From: Fusibacillus kribbianus
GTDB lineage: Bacteria > Bacillota > Clostridia > Lachnospirales > Lachnospiraceae
Assembly (NCBI RefSeq): GCF_030053595.1
Contig: NZ_JASGBQ010000002.1
Coordinates: 210,431-274,430 of the forward strand
Reading direction: 5' to 3'
Length of the DNA stretch: 64,000 nt
Below, one piece after another: positions 8,338-17,986 of this stretch (positions are counted from its first letter, which is position 1; each line of letters starts with the position of its first letter). Below the pieces are notes generated by a model. The model was given only the letters and a program-made list of their open reading frames with translations. It was not told the origin of the DNA and searched no databases. The translations under genes and the position numbers were made by a program.

Positions 8338-9993
8338 TTACACGTTGAAGCAGCTTCCGCCCATGAATTCCCGAAGCAGGGAATTTTTCGGAATATCATC
8401 ACTGACTACCGTCAGAAAATAATCAAAGAATTTCAGCAGACGTTTTGCCTCCATATACTCCGGACAATCCGTCGGGATTCCGAAAAGCAGCGGCTCCGCA
8501 TAAGGCTTTAACACCGCCAGCTCATAGATCAGTGCAGAATTAAACACCACATCCGCCGACTCCTGGTAGGGGAAAATGTTCTCCTCCTCGCCCCTTCGCA
8601 CCGAAGTCCACATGGCGATGGTATCCCGGGCACTGGTTCCTCTTGTTCTCGCATCTCTCACCATCCGCCGGATCAGCCGTCCGTCCGTGCTGGGGATCCG
8701 GTTGTGCTCATCCACATTCAACTGGGTCAGGGCACTGATATAGATTTTAAATTTGTTTTCCGGAGACAGGCTGTAGGACAATTTGTCATTGAGGCCGTGG
8801 ATTCCTTCGATCACAAGAATGTCGTCTGCTCCCATGGTCAGCGTATCCCCTTTATACTCCCTCTTTCCCTTCTTGAAATTGAAGGTGGGCATGGCCACCG
8901 TCTTTCCATCGAGAAGATCTGTCATATCCTGATTGAACTGTTCCACGTCGATGGCTTCCAGACATTCATAATTGTATTCCCCAAACTCGTCCTTCGGCGT
9001 ATCCTCCCGATTGACAAAATAATTGTCCACGGCAATGGGATGAGGCTTCAGCCCCAGAGTCCGAAGCTGGATGGAAAGCCTGTGGGAAAAGCTGGTCTTT
9101 CCCGATGAGGAAGGGCCGGCGATCATAACAAACTTCTTTTTTCTGTCCGCAGCGATGGCCGTGGCGATCTCACCGATCTTTTTTTCCATCAGCGCCTCCT
9201 GAACGAGGATCAGCTCACCGATGGTCCCGTTCACGATCCGCTCATTGAGATCTCCCACCGTATCGACTCCCAGATCCTCCCCCCATTTGGAGGATTCCTT
9301 CTGGCAGAGATATACCTTCTCTCCCGGCACAAAATCCGGCACCTCCTCCGGAGTGTTCTGTACCGGCATCTGAATCACAATGCCGCCGTCAAAGTAATAC
9401 AGCCTGAAATACTTCAGATAGCCGGTATCCGGCACCATATAGCCGTAATAATAATCCTCAAAATTCCGGATGCTGTAAATATTTACCCTTGACACTCTGC
9501 GGTAACGGAACAGCTTTTCCTTGTCATACATCCTGTATTTTCCAAAAAGCTCCCTGGCCTCATCGGTGGACACATTCCGTTTGCTGATGGGAAGCCGTTC
9601 CTCCACAAACTCCCGCATCTTTGCCTCCACCTGCCTGGTAAAGGCTTCATTGACCGCAACACTGCCCCGGATGTCCACGTAGACGCCCTTGCTGACTGCA
9701 AAGTCCACCAGCACCTTATCCAGCTTCTCCCGGCCTGCCACCGCATAGATCGCCTTCACCAGAAGAAAGACCATGCTTCTCCTGTAGGTCTGGAATCCCG
9801 GCTTATCTGCCGCCGTCAAAAACTCCACCCGGCTGTTATCCTTCACCTTTTTATGCAGCTCTGCCAGCTTTCCGTTCACAGAGGCCAGAAGGATCTCGTG
9901 GGTATATTCCTTCTGTACCTTTTCTGCAAGCGCTCCGAGGGTACTGCCCTCTTCCACCTCGATTTCCTGATCTCTCCACATGATTTTCCACAT
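8338..9993 (-). CDS. TGS-domain uridine-kinase-like protein
   Basis: A 551-aa protein. Residues about 1-62 form a TGS-like domain, about 65-220 resemble the second domain of threonyl-tRNA synthetase, and the C-terminal half is a phosphoribulokinase/uridine kinase domain with P-loop GPSSSGKT (293-300) and a DILVIEGIHGLN Walker-B region. Such fusions are common in Clostridia and usually labelled uridine kinase or nucleoside kinase, but the substrate has not been settled and the synthetase-like half hints at RNA or ribosome contact. The ATG at 9993 follows AAAGGGG. It closes the dgt-dnaG-rpoD-trmK-nif3 run. Confidence 0.88.
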   Translation of the reverse strand: MWKIMWRDQEIEVEEGSTLGALAEKVQKEYTHEILLASVNGKLAELHKKVKDNSRVEFLTAADKPGFQTYRRSMVFLLVKAIYAVAGREKLDKVLVDFAVSKGVYVDIRGSVAVNEAFTRQVEAKMREFVEERLPISKRNVSTDEARELFGKYRMYDKEKLFRYRRVSRVNIYSIRNFEDYYYGYMVPDTGYLKYFRLYYFDGGIVIQMPVQNTPEEVPDFVPGEKVYLCQKESSKWGEDLGVDTVGDLNERIVNGTIGELILVQEALMEKKIGEIATAIAADRKKKFVMIAGPSSSGKTSFSHRLSIQLRTLGLKPHPIAVDNYFVNREDTPKDEFGEYNYECLEAIDVEQFNQDMTDLLDGKTVAMPTFNFKKGKREYKGDTLTMGADDILVIEGIHGLNDKLSYSLSPENKFKIYISALTQLNVDEHNRIPSTDGRLIRRMVRDARTRGTSARDTIAMWTSVRRGEEENIFPYQESADVVFNSALIYELAVLKPYAEPLLFGIPTDCPEYMEAKRLLKFFDYFLTVVSDDIPKNSLLREFMGGSCFNV

Positions 9994-10036
9994 AACTTCA
10001 ACCCCTTTCCGGCTCTGTCACCTTCTGTACTCTATA

Positions 10037-10843
10037 TTATATAACACGGCAGGGGTAATGAAGGGGAGCCCTCACAACCTCCAGCCCGAATTGTTCCTCC
10101 TCCAGCGCCTTCGCCACTTCTTCCACAAAAATGTGTTCCAGTCCATAATGCCCTGCATCGATCAGGGAGATTCCTTCCGCTGCAAGATCCAGGCCCTCGT
10201 GATGCCCCATATCACCTGTGATCAGGACATCGACCCCGGCCCGGACAGCCTCTTTCATCATGCTCTTCCCCGAACCCGGAGAAACTGCAATCCTTCCGGC
10301 TCTTTTTTCTGAAAAATCGCCGTACACGGTAACCGCCGGTATCTGAAACCGCTCCTTTACCGTTCGGGCCAGCGCCTCCACAGTCATCGGTTCTTTCAGG
10401 AACCCGACCTTGCCGATCCCAACTGCTTCTCCATCCTGCTCCGCCGTCGCCTCCAGAGGCTCAAGAGGCTTTTTTTCATCAAAAAGGCCAAGGCGTTCGG
10501 CCGCCAGATCAGCCATGCCGCCTTTCGCAATATCGAAGCTGGTATGACCGCCGTAGCAGCAGATATCCTCCCTTATGAGAGTCAAAAGCCTCCTTCCATG
10601 AGGATCTGCGTCATTGATTCTCTTTACCGGTCCGAAGATCAGCGGGTGGTGACTCAGAATCATATCTGCTCCCATGGAAACAGCCGCCTCCACATCCTCA
10701 TCTGTCACATCCAGAGTCACATATATTTTTTGGATCTCTTTTCCGGCCCTTCCCACAAGAAGGCCCACGTTGTCCCACTGGCAGGCCAGACTCTCCGGCC
10801 ACCTTTCGTTGAACCAGTCTCTGATTTCTCCGCATGTTTTCAT
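10037..10843 (-). CDS. Nif3-like dinuclear metal centre protein
   Basis: A 268-aa member of the Nif3/YqfO/DUF34 family, a hexameric toroid with a two-metal site and no firmly known reaction (a GTP cyclohydrolase I type 2 label is often applied without proof). Metal ligands are likely in ILSHHPLIF near residues 63-71 and in GDMGHHEGL near residues 226-234. The ATG at 10843 overlaps the trmK stop in ATGA; the longer in-frame extension lies inside trmK and lacks a ribosome site. The trmK-nif3 pair is conserved across Firmicutes. Confidence 0.9.
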   Translation of the reverse strand: MKTCGEIRDWFNERWPESLACQWDNVGLLVGRAGKEIQKIYVTLDVTDEDVEAAVSMGADMILSHHPLIFGPVKRINDADPHGRRLLTLIREDICCYGGHTSFDIAKGGMADLAAERLGLFDEKKPLEPLEATAEQDGEAVGIGKVGFLKEPMTVEALARTVKERFQIPAVTVYGDFSEKRAGRIAVSPGSGKSMMKEAVRAGVDVLITGDMGHHEGLDLAAEGISLIDAGHYGLEHIFVEEVAKALEEEQFGLEVVRAPLHYPCRVI

Positions 10844-11619
10844 CCTTCGCACGTTCCTTTCCCTTCCTGTTCCTCCGCTGTACAAAGCGCTTCCCTGGCC
10901 GCCTGAAGCTCCTCCTCCACCTCCGGCAGCCGTTCGCCTGCCCGGGGAGTTGCCGCCTCTGAAAGCCGTTGTTCCACTTCCTCCAGCGTACGGATCTCTT
11001 TCCGAAGAAAATCTGTCACCACCGGCTTTCCGGAGGCAAGAAGAAACCGTCCGTACCTCAGTTCTATGTAAGACCAGTTTTCCTCCGGGACAGGCTTCTC
11101 CTGCCTGCCATAAGCTGCTTTTATGATCGTGTAATACTTTCCCTCATCAAAAACCATGTCCTCAGCCAGGATCTCATAACCTTTTTCCAGAAGGAAGCGC
11201 CGCACCTGTCCGATTTCTGACTGAGGAGAGAGGATCAGCTGCCGCAAAGACCGGGCCACCGCCTCCCCCTGTTCCAGAATGCGTACCATGAGAAGGCCTC
11301 CCATTCCCGCAATCACCGCAGTGTCGGCCTCTCCCGGAGAAAGGGCTGAAAAGCCGTCGCTGAGACGAAGCTCTATTTTCTCTTCCAGCCCATGCTCCTT
11401 CACATGGGTCCTGGCTCTGGAAAGAGGCCCCTCCTTCACATCCATGGCAATGGCCGCAGGGACAATTCCCGCTTCCGCAAGCCAGATGGGCAGATATCCG
11501 TGATCTGTTCCGATATCTGCCAGACGGCTTCCCCGATCCACCATGGCCCCTATGGCTTTAAGCCTTTCGGACAGCGAAAACGAGCTGACCTCAGACTTTT
11601 GTTCCTGTTTTTCTATCAT
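10840..11619 (-). CDS. trmK: tRNA (adenine-22 N1)-methyltransferase
   Basis: A 259-aa TrmK methyltransferase, forming m1A22 in the D-loop region of tRNAs. The SAM-binding motif LADIGTDHGYLP and the AGMGG motif are clear, and the C-terminal about 70 residues form a Glu-rich coiled coil as in known TrmK proteins. The start ATG at 11619 follows GGAGAG. It lies between rpoD and the Nif3-like gene, the standard Firmicute arrangement, with a 4-nt overlap to the latter. Confidence 0.93.
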   Translation of the reverse strand: MIEKQEQKSEVSSFSLSERLKAIGAMVDRGSRLADIGTDHGYLPIWLAEAGIVPAAIAMDVKEGPLSRARTHVKEHGLEEKIELRLSDGFSALSPGEADTAVIAGMGGLLMVRILEQGEAVARSLRQLILSPQSEIGQVRRFLLEKGYEILAEDMVFDEGKYYTIIKAAYGRQEKPVPEENWSYIELRYGRFLLASGKPVVTDFLRKEIRTLEEVEQRLSEAATPRAGERLPEVEEELQAAREALCTAEEQEGKGTCEG

Positions 11620-11659
11620 TTAACTTTTCTCTCCTGTTATTTCTGATATAAAGCTGTCT

Positions 11660-12796
11660 CTAATCCAGAAAGTCCTTGAGTCTCCGGCTCCTGCTGGGAT
11701 GTCTCAGCTTTCGGAGAGCCTTTGCCTCGATCTGTCGGATCCGCTCCCTTGTCACATTGAATTTCTTTCCTACCTCTTCCAGAGTCCGCCCCTCTCCGTC
11801 GAGAAGCCCAAACCGCATGCAGAGGACCTGGCGTTCCCTTTCTGTCAGGGTATGAAGCACCTGGCCGATCTGTTCCCGAAGCATGGCAGAATCCACGGCA
11901 TCGGCAGGTACCTGGATTCTATCATCCTGGATGAAATCTGCCAAATGACTGTCATCCTCCTCCCCCACCGGCGTCTCCAGGGAAACCGGTTCCATGGAAA
12001 ACCGCATAATCTCCCGAACCCGCTCCGGCGAAATATCCATGCGCTCAGCGATCTCCTCCGGCCTGGGCTCCCGGCCGTATTCCTGGGTCAGCTGCCGGGA
12101 TATACGGATCACCCGGTTGATGGTCTCCACCATGTGTACGGGAATACGGATAGTCCTTCCCTGATCCGCAATGGCCCTTGTGATGGCCTGGCGAATCCAC
12201 CAGGTGGCGTAGGTACTGAATTTATAGCCTTTTTTATAATCGAATTTTTCCACAGCCCGCATAAGGCCAAGATTTCCCTCCTGGATCAGATCCAGAAGCT
12301 GCATTCCCCTGCCTGCATAACGTTTGGCCACACTGACCACCAGCCGGAGATTGGCCTCCGCCAGGCGTCTGGCAGCCTTCTCATCCCCATCTTCGATCCG
12401 TTTCGCCAGTTCCTCCTCCTCCCCCGAAGTCAGAAGCGGTATTTTGCCGATTTCCTTCAGATACAGGCGTACCGGATCTTCTCTGGAAACACCTTCTGCC
12501 TCCCGGGCAGAGTCTTCCCCCGAATCAGACGAACCGTCGTTTCCTTCGAATCCGGCTTCCCCGCCTGAATAAACAGAGCCGTCGGGTAACAGCAGGGTAT
12601 CTCCGTCCAGTTCACTTTGTATCTCCACTCCCGCGGCCTCCAGAACCTGAAAGGTTTTGTCAATGGAGTCTGCACTCAGACTGTCATCCCCCAGCACCTC
12701 CATGATCTCCTGATAATCCAGGGTATTTCTCCTCTGTGCAGCCAGCGTCATAAGCTTCGCCAGCTTGTCCTTGAGCCCGCCCTTCACCGCCTCCAT
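11660..12796 (-). CDS. rpoD: RNA polymerase primary sigma factor
   Basis: A 378-aa housekeeping sigma factor (SigA/RpoD). Region 1.2 and the [10 protein letters not shown] start are visible, region 2 contains [20 protein letters not shown] and region 4 contains [19 protein letters not shown] near the C-terminus. It directs RNA polymerase to the TTGACA/TATAAT promoters seen across this window. It is the shorter Gram-positive form with a reduced N-terminus. It follows dnaG by 49 nt. Confidence 0.98.
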   Translation of the reverse strand: MEAVKGGLKDKLAKLMTLAAQRRNTLDYQEIMEVLGDDSLSADSIDKTFQVLEAAGVEIQSELDGDTLLLPDGSVYSGGEAGFEGNDGSSDSGEDSAREAEGVSREDPVRLYLKEIGKIPLLTSGEEEELAKRIEDGDEKAARRLAEANLRLVVSVAKRYAGRGMQLLDLIQEGNLGLMRAVEKFDYKKGYKFSTYATWWIRQAITRAIADQGRTIRIPVHMVETINRVIRISRQLTQEYGREPRPEEIAERMDISPERVREIMRFSMEPVSLETPVGEEDDSHLADFIQDDRIQVPADAVDSAMLREQIGQVLHTLTERERQVLCMRFGLLDGEGRTLEEVGKKFNVTRERIRQIEAKALRKLRHPSRSRRLKDFLD

Positions 12797-12845
12797 ATGA
12801 CTCCCGTCCTTCCGTTCAAAACTACTGTTCGGCTATATTTTTTCC

Positions 12846-14600
12846 TTAATTGAGAGAAATATGCAGTGTGTTTATTTTTGCCTGCTCCTGTATTAATTTC
12901 TGCAGCGAAGCGATGTCCGTCACACTCCTGCTCTTTTCCTCCAGACTGTACCGTTTGACCCGCTTCACCGTTTCCGAAAATGCTCTCTCCTTTTCCTCCC
13001 TGGTAAGCTCGGAAAGCGACGTATTGAACAGAGCCGCCACTTCCTTATATTCTTCCTCGTCGTTGATAAAATGGCTCAGGATACCGGCCGGGGTAAGGGT
13101 TCCCCGCTCCAGTCCCTCATAGACCATGGCTGCCACCTTCCGGTACAGCTCCTCCGTAAAATCCTCCGGCTCCAGGATCCCCTTCACTGCCGGATATACC
13201 CTCTCATCCTCGATAAGCCACGTCAGAAGGATCCTCTGGGACTGCCGCACTCCGTCGGGCTTGTCCTTTTTATTCTCCCGTTTCACCTGCACCGGCTTTT
13301 CTGCCGCCAGCCCCACTCTTCCTCCCATGGAATTGACCAGGCTTTTCAGGCTCTCAAATTCAATATAATACTGTCTTGCAGCTGCCTCCATATAATTTTC
13401 CCGTTCCAGCTTTTCCGGGAACTGAAGGAGTTTTTTCGCCAGTGCATTGTGAAATGCCGTTTTCTGCTCCGGGTCCTTCATATCGTATTGGCTGTAAAGC
13501 ACGTCCGTCTCAAACAGAAAGCTGTTCTTCGCCTGGCTGATCCGTTCCTCAAAGGCCTCCGGCCCCAGATTTTTGATGAATTCATCAGGATCCTTGTAAG
13601 GCTTTAAATTCAGCACCCTGGCTGAAAGACCCGCTTCCTTCAGGATCGGGATCGCCCGCAAGGCCGCCTTGATCCCGGCGCCGTCGCTGTCATAGGTCAA
13701 AACCACCTGATCCGTATACCTTCTTAACAGGCTGGCCTGTCCCGATGTAAAGGCCGTTCCGAGAGACGCCACCGCATTGGAAAAGCCCGCCTGATGCATG
13801 GAGATCACATCCATATATCCTTCGCAGATGAGCATATAGGGTTTTCTGGCCGTCCTGGCATAATTGAGGCCATAGAGATTCCGGCTCTTGTCAAAGGCCT
13901 TCGTCTCCGGCGAATTCAGGTACTTCGGCTCACCGTCTCCCATGACACGGCCCCCGAAGCCAATGATCCTTCCGTTCACGTCCATGATCGGGAACATAAC
14001 CCGGTTCCAGAACCTGTCATGAGCCCCCCGCTCCTCCACCTTCACAAGGCCGGTTTCCTTCAGGAGCTCGTCATCATAGCCCTTCTTTTTCAGATACCGG
14101 TACAGATCGTCACTGTACATATTGGAATACCCAAGACCAAACCGGCGGATGGTATCATCGGACAGCCCCCGGCCCCGCAGATATTCATAGGCCCGCTTTC
14201 CGCCCGGGCCTTTCATCTGATAATAGAAATATTTGCCGGCCTCCCGGTTCACCTCCAGGATCCTGGCGCGAAGATCCGCCTGCTTTTTCGCCTCGGCGCT
14301 CTCCTCCTCCTTCGGTAGCTCGATGCCTGCCCGGTCCGCCAGCCAGGTCAACGCCTCCTTAAAAGTATAATTCTCATATTCCATCAAAAAAGTGATCACA
14401 TTTCCTCCGGCTCCGCAGCCAAAGCAGTAATACATCTGCTTGGAAGGAGTCACAGAAAAGGAAGGCGTTTTCTCATTATGAAAGGGGCAGAGCCCAAAAT
14501 AGGTGCTGCCCTTTTTCTGTAATTTCACATAGGAAGAGATCACATCCACAATATCATTTCGGGAACGGATCTCTTCCACCAGTTCCTCCGGATAAAACAT
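12846..14600 (-). CDS. dnaG: DNA primase
   Basis: A 584-aa DnaG primase. The N-terminal zinc-binding domain has C38-x2-H41 and C59-x2-C62, followed by the catalytic core with toprim segment LICEGYMDVI and the C-terminal helicase-interaction region. It makes RNA primers at the replication fork. The frame extends 22 codons upstream into the dgt end, but the ATG at 14600 with AGAGGTGG ahead is preferred and leaves 13 nt after dgt. Position between dgt and rpoD is the standard order. Confidence 0.97.
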   Translation of the reverse strand: MFYPEELVEEIRSRNDIVDVISSYVKLQKKGSTYFGLCPFHNEKTPSFSVTPSKQMYYCFGCGAGGNVITFLMEYENYTFKEALTWLADRAGIELPKEEESAEAKKQADLRARILEVNREAGKYFYYQMKGPGGKRAYEYLRGRGLSDDTIRRFGLGYSNMYSDDLYRYLKKKGYDDELLKETGLVKVEERGAHDRFWNRVMFPIMDVNGRIIGFGGRVMGDGEPKYLNSPETKAFDKSRNLYGLNYARTARKPYMLICEGYMDVISMHQAGFSNAVASLGTAFTSGQASLLRRYTDQVVLTYDSDGAGIKAALRAIPILKEAGLSARVLNLKPYKDPDEFIKNLGPEAFEERISQAKNSFLFETDVLYSQYDMKDPEQKTAFHNALAKKLLQFPEKLERENYMEAAARQYYIEFESLKSLVNSMGGRVGLAAEKPVQVKRENKKDKPDGVRQSQRILLTWLIEDERVYPAVKGILEPEDFTEELYRKVAAMVYEGLERGTLTPAGILSHFINDEEEYKEVAALFNTSLSELTREEKERAFSETVKRVKRYSLEEKSRSVTDIASLQKLIQEQAKINTLHISLN

Positions 14601-14613
14601 AAACCCACCTCTG

Positions 14614-15618
14614 TCAGTTTTTCCATGCCTTCGGCACAAACAAATCGGTAAAGGTATCAATGGCATAGCCGTCGCTCATGCCCGCTATGTAATCACAGAC
14701 CACCCGTTCCCTGGAATCTCCCTGATCCATGAGACGCAGGAATTCGTCGGGAAGCTCCTCCACATGGTCCATATAATAACCGAAAAGGTCGATGACCATG
14801 GCCTTTGCCTTCGGTTCTTCCTTTTTTGACACACTGTTTGTATACACATGCTCAAACATAAAGCTCCTAAGATTTTTCATAGCCTCTTCCACCTCCGGAA
14901 CCATGAGGATCTGCGGCTTTCCCATACTCTCCCTGATAATGCTGTGGATCAGCGTGTTCAGTCGTTCCCGCACCGAATGTCCCAGCACGTCCGTATACGC
15001 CGCAGGAAGCATTTCTTCTTTCAGGATCCCCGCCCGAATAGCATCGTCGATATCATGATTGATATAGGCGATCTTGTCCGACAGGCGCACCACGGAACCC
15101 TCCAGGGTGGCCGGATGGCCCGAAGTTCGATGATTTAATATGCCGTCCCGCACTTCCCAGGTCAGGTTTAGCCCCTGCCCGTTCTTTTCCAGCCGCTCCA
15201 CCACGCGGACGCTCTGCCTGTAATGAGCAAAGCCCTCGGAGCATACAGTATTAAGAGCATGTTCTCCGGCATGCCCAAAGGGCGTATGGCCAAGATCGTG
15301 GCCCAGGGCAATGGCCTCCGTCAGCTCCTCATTGAGTCGAAGGGATTTTGAGATGGTCCTGGCGATCTGTGCCACCTCCAGAGTATGAGTCAGCCTTGTC
15401 CGGTAATGGTCCCCCACCGGTGACAGAAACACCTGTGTTTTATGCTTCAGGCGTCTGAAAGATTTGCTGTGAAGAATCCTGTCACGGTCCCGCTGATAAA
15501 CAGGACGGATATCGCAGGGAGGTTCCTCCCGGTCCCTTCCCCTGGTATTTCTGCTGAGGGCCGCATAGGGACTTAAGGTATTTTCTTCCAGAGTTTCCAG
15601 CTCTTCCCGGATATTCAT
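14614..15618 (-). CDS. dgt: deoxyguanosinetriphosphate triphosphohydrolase
   Basis: A 334-aa HD-domain dNTP triphosphohydrolase, which removes triphosphate from dGTP or other dNTPs. The metal ligands are visible as H78 in TRLTHTLEV and H107-D108 in ALGHDLGHTPFGH. It is the short tetrameric class rather than the 500-aa E. coli Dgt. It heads the dnaG-rpoD operon; the link between dNTP control and primase is conserved in Clostridia. The ATG at 15618 has an AAGGGATGG region ahead. Confidence 0.93.
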   Translation of the reverse strand: MNIREELETLEENTLSPYAALSRNTRGRDREEPPCDIRPVYQRDRDRILHSKSFRRLKHKTQVFLSPVGDHYRTRLTHTLEVAQIARTISKSLRLNEELTEAIALGHDLGHTPFGHAGEHALNTVCSEGFAHYRQSVRVVERLEKNGQGLNLTWEVRDGILNHRTSGHPATLEGSVVRLSDKIAYINHDIDDAIRAGILKEEMLPAAYTDVLGHSVRERLNTLIHSIIRESMGKPQILMVPEVEEAMKNLRSFMFEHVYTNSVSKKEEPKAKAMVIDLFGYYMDHVEELPDEFLRLMDQGDSRERVVCDYIAGMSDGYAIDTFTDLFVPKAWKN

Positions 15619-15647
15619 ATTACCATCCCTTTCCTGAATCTCCTATC

Positions 15648-15675
15648 AGTATATCATAATAAAGAACGATAGCAA
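15648..15675 (-). promoter_or_regulatory. promoter of the dgt-dnaG-rpoD operon
   Basis: On the minus strand TTGCTA (15675-15670), 16-nt spacer, TATACT (15653-15648), about 30 nt before dgt. Confidence 0.5.
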
Positions 15676-15815
15676 AGCAAATCCCTTCGCCTTTTTTTGA
15701 TAATTTCTTATAGTTTTTTTCTGGAAAACCAATTTTACTCTTGTTCCTTTTGCAATCTTATTGTAAACTAGTAGGAACACACAATTATCATATAATATTT
15801 TTCAGGAGGTAATGT

Positions 15816-17171
15816 ATGGAACAGACAACCAAACGAAGCAGTTTCTCCGGGAAGCTTGGCTTTGTACTTGCCGCGGCCGGTTCCGCCGTGGGACTCGGAA
15901 ACATCTGGCGTTTTCCCTATCTCGCCGCAAAATACGGCGGAGGAATTTTTTTACTCTGCTATCTGATCCTGGCTGTAACATTCGGTTTTGCCCTGATGGT
16001 GGCTGAGATCGCCATCGGACGCAAAACAAGACAGAGTGCCATTCATGCATACGGCGTTCTTGACAAACGCTTCCGCTTTCTCGGGCCGCTGGCATCCTTA
16101 GTGCCGATCATCATCACGCCTTACTACTGTGTAATCGGCGGATGGGTCATCAAGTACCTGTTTGTTTACGCCACCGGCAACGGGGCTGTGCTCACCGACA
16201 GTAACTATTTCGGCAGCTTTATTTCTTCTGTATCACCGATCGTATGGTTTATCATCTTCGTGCTGATCACTGCCATCATCGTTATGACCGGAGTGGAAAA
16301 GGGAATTGAAAAGGTCAGCAAATTCATGATGCCTCTGCTGGTCATCCTGTCTATCGGCATCGCGGTATACTGTCTGACTCTTCCCGGAGCCATCGACGGC
16401 GTGATCTATTACCTGAAGCCGGACTTCAGCAAGTTTTCCATGACTACGGTACTGGCTGCCATGGGACAGCTTTTCTATTCCATGTCCCTTGCCATGGGTA
16501 TCATGATCACCTACGGCTCCTACATGAAGAAAGATTCTCATCTGACTGCATCTGTTCATCAGATCGAGATCTTTGATACAGGCATCGCCTTCCTGGCAGG
16601 CCTTATGATCATCCCCGCCGTCTTTTCCTTTACCGGCGGAGCAGATATCAATGCAGGCCCCGGCCTGATGTTCATTACCCTGCCAAAGGTATTCGGAAGC
16701 ATTGCCATCACCAATATTATCGGCGTTCTGTTTTTCGTGCTGGTGATTTTCGCAGCGCTTACCTCTGCCATCTCCCTCATGGAGACCGTGGTATCCATCA
16801 TCTGCGACAAAACCGGCATGAAGCGTCTGGCCAGCTGTATCGTCACCACCATCGGCATCATTGCACTGGGAAGTCTGTCCGCCCTCGGCTACGGAGTACT
16901 GGCTCAGGTTCAGATCATCGGAATGGCTTTCCTGGACTTCTTTGATTTCATCAGCAACAGCGTCCTGATGCCTGTAGTCGCTCTCCTCACCTGCATACTG
17001 GTAGGATATGTGATCAAGCCTGCTGCCCTCATTGAAGAGGCGGAGGCGGAAGGAGCTTCCTTCAAGGGGAAAAAGCTCTTCGTCGTTGTTATCAAATATA
17101 TTGCACCTGTTTGTATCATCGCGATCCTGATCACTTCTGTCCTGAGTGCCTTCGGCTTCATCAGCATCTGA
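15816..17171 (+). CDS. sodium-dependent NSS-family transporter
   Basis: A 451-aa neurotransmitter:sodium symporter (LeuT-like) with about 11-12 membrane segments. The signature AAAGSAVGLGNIWRFPY near residues 20-36 forms the unwound first helix that binds Na+ and substrate. Bacterial members with this length usually carry amino acids such as tyrosine, tryptophan or alanine; the actual substrate cannot be read from sequence. The ATG follows CAGGAGGTAATGT. It stands alone, with a hairpin downstream. Confidence 0.93.
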   Translation: MEQTTKRSSFSGKLGFVLAAAGSAVGLGNIWRFPYLAAKYGGGIFLLCYLILAVTFGFALMVAEIAIGRKTRQSAIHAYGVLDKRFRFLGPLASLVPIIITPYYCVIGGWVIKYLFVYATGNGAVLTDSNYFGSFISSVSPIVWFIIFVLITAIIVMTGVEKGIEKVSKFMMPLLVILSIGIAVYCLTLPGAIDGVIYYLKPDFSKFSMTTVLAAMGQLFYSMSLAMGIMITYGSYMKKDSHLTASVHQIEIFDTGIAFLAGLMIIPAVFSFTGGADINAGPGLMFITLPKVFGSIAITNIIGVLFFVLVIFAALTSAISLMETVVSIICDKTGMKRLASCIVTTIGIIALGSLSALGYGVLAQVQIIGMAFLDFFDFISNSVLMPVVALLTCILVGYVIKPAALIEEAEAEGASFKGKKLFVVVIKYIAPVCIIAILITSVLSAFGFISI

Positions 17172-17186
17172 CACAAAAGAGACCCG

Positions 17187-17224
17187 ATACCGTCCGGCGG
17201 GTTCCCTGTCCGGACGGTATTTCA
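17187..17224 (+). terminator. hairpin after the NSS transporter
   Basis: 11-bp perfect stem ATACCGTCCGG/CCGGACGGTAT with a 12-nt loop; the following T-run is poor (TTTCATG), so termination may be incomplete. Confidence 0.6.
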
Positions 17225-17284
17225 TGTTATCCGCCGGAAATTTGGCGCCGAAAGCAGTTTCTTTCGGAAAACCTCTGTTAAAAA

Positions 17285-17986
17285 ATGAAAAAATATGTTA
17301 AACTAATACCGTTTTACGGAATCATTCCTCTCCTTACCTGCTTCCTTGTCAACGACATTGTATATTTTATTCTCCGCCTCTTTATGGAGGGAGCCTATCA
17401 TTACGATTTAACGACTTCTTTTGACCGGATGATTCCTTTTGTTCCCGCCTGGGTCAGCATCTATTTCATCTGTTATATTTTCTGGATCGTCAATTATCTG
17501 CTGATTGCGGCTCAGAGCAAGGAGCATTTATACCGTTTTGTTGTGGCTGATATTCTCTCCCGCCTGATCTGCGGAGTGTTTTTCGTAATTCTTCCCACAA
17601 CAAATGTACGTCCGGAGGTCGTCGGAAACGGTATCTGGGAAAATCTGATGCGCTGGCTGTATGCCATCGACGCACCGACCAATTTGTTTCCCTCCATTCA
17701 CTGTCTTACCAGCTGGTTCTGCTACATCGGAATCCGCGGACAGAAAAAAGTTCCAAAATGGTATCAGATCTTCTCACTGATTTTTGCACTGCTTGTCTGT
17801 CTGTCCACTCAGTTCACCAAACAGCATTATCTGGTTGATGTGATCGGCGGTATCGGACTGGCTCAGCTGTGCTACTGGATTGCAATGAAATTCGACTGGT
17901 ATAAACCGGTTATGGTTTTTTTTGAAGGTGTCAATGAAAGAATCAGACGCCTGATTACATCGACAGGAAAAAAACATGGGAAATAA
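17285..17986 (+). CDS. PAP2-family membrane phosphatase/transferase-like protein
   Basis: A 233-aa membrane protein with about six helices. Type-2 phosphatidic acid phosphatase motifs are present as PSIH (136-139) and H181-x3-D185. The wording PSIHCLTSW and KQHYLVDVIGG is closest to the inositol-phosphotransferase/Aur1-like subgroup, so it could be a lipid phosphate phosphatase or a head-group transferase. The first motif (K-x6-RP) is only partly visible near NVRPEVV. It is the first gene of a lipid operon and overlaps the next gene by 11 nt. Its ribosome site is weak. Confidence 0.85.
   Translation: MKKYVKLIPFYGIIPLLTCFLVNDIVYFILRLFMEGAYHYDLTTSFDRMIPFVPAWVSIYFICYIFWIVNYLLIAAQSKEHLYRFVVADILSRLICGVFFVILPTTNVRPEVVGNGIWENLMRWLYAIDAPTNLFPSIHCLTSWFCYIGIRGQKKVPKWYQIFSLIFALLVCLSTQFTKQHYLVDVIGGIGLAQLCYWIAMKFDWYKPVMVFFEGVNERIRRLITSTGKKHGK

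Noticed and set aside
15791..15796. TATAAT as promoter of the NSS transporter
   Set aside because: It is only about 10 nt before the ribosome site and has no -35 partner at a workable distance; a transcript from it would barely include the Shine-Dalgarno sequence.
16233..17225. 330-codon open frame on the minus strand
   Set aside because: It is antisense to the NSS transporter, rich in His/Asp/Gly with no known domain and no ribosome site; a by-product of the codon bias of the real gene.
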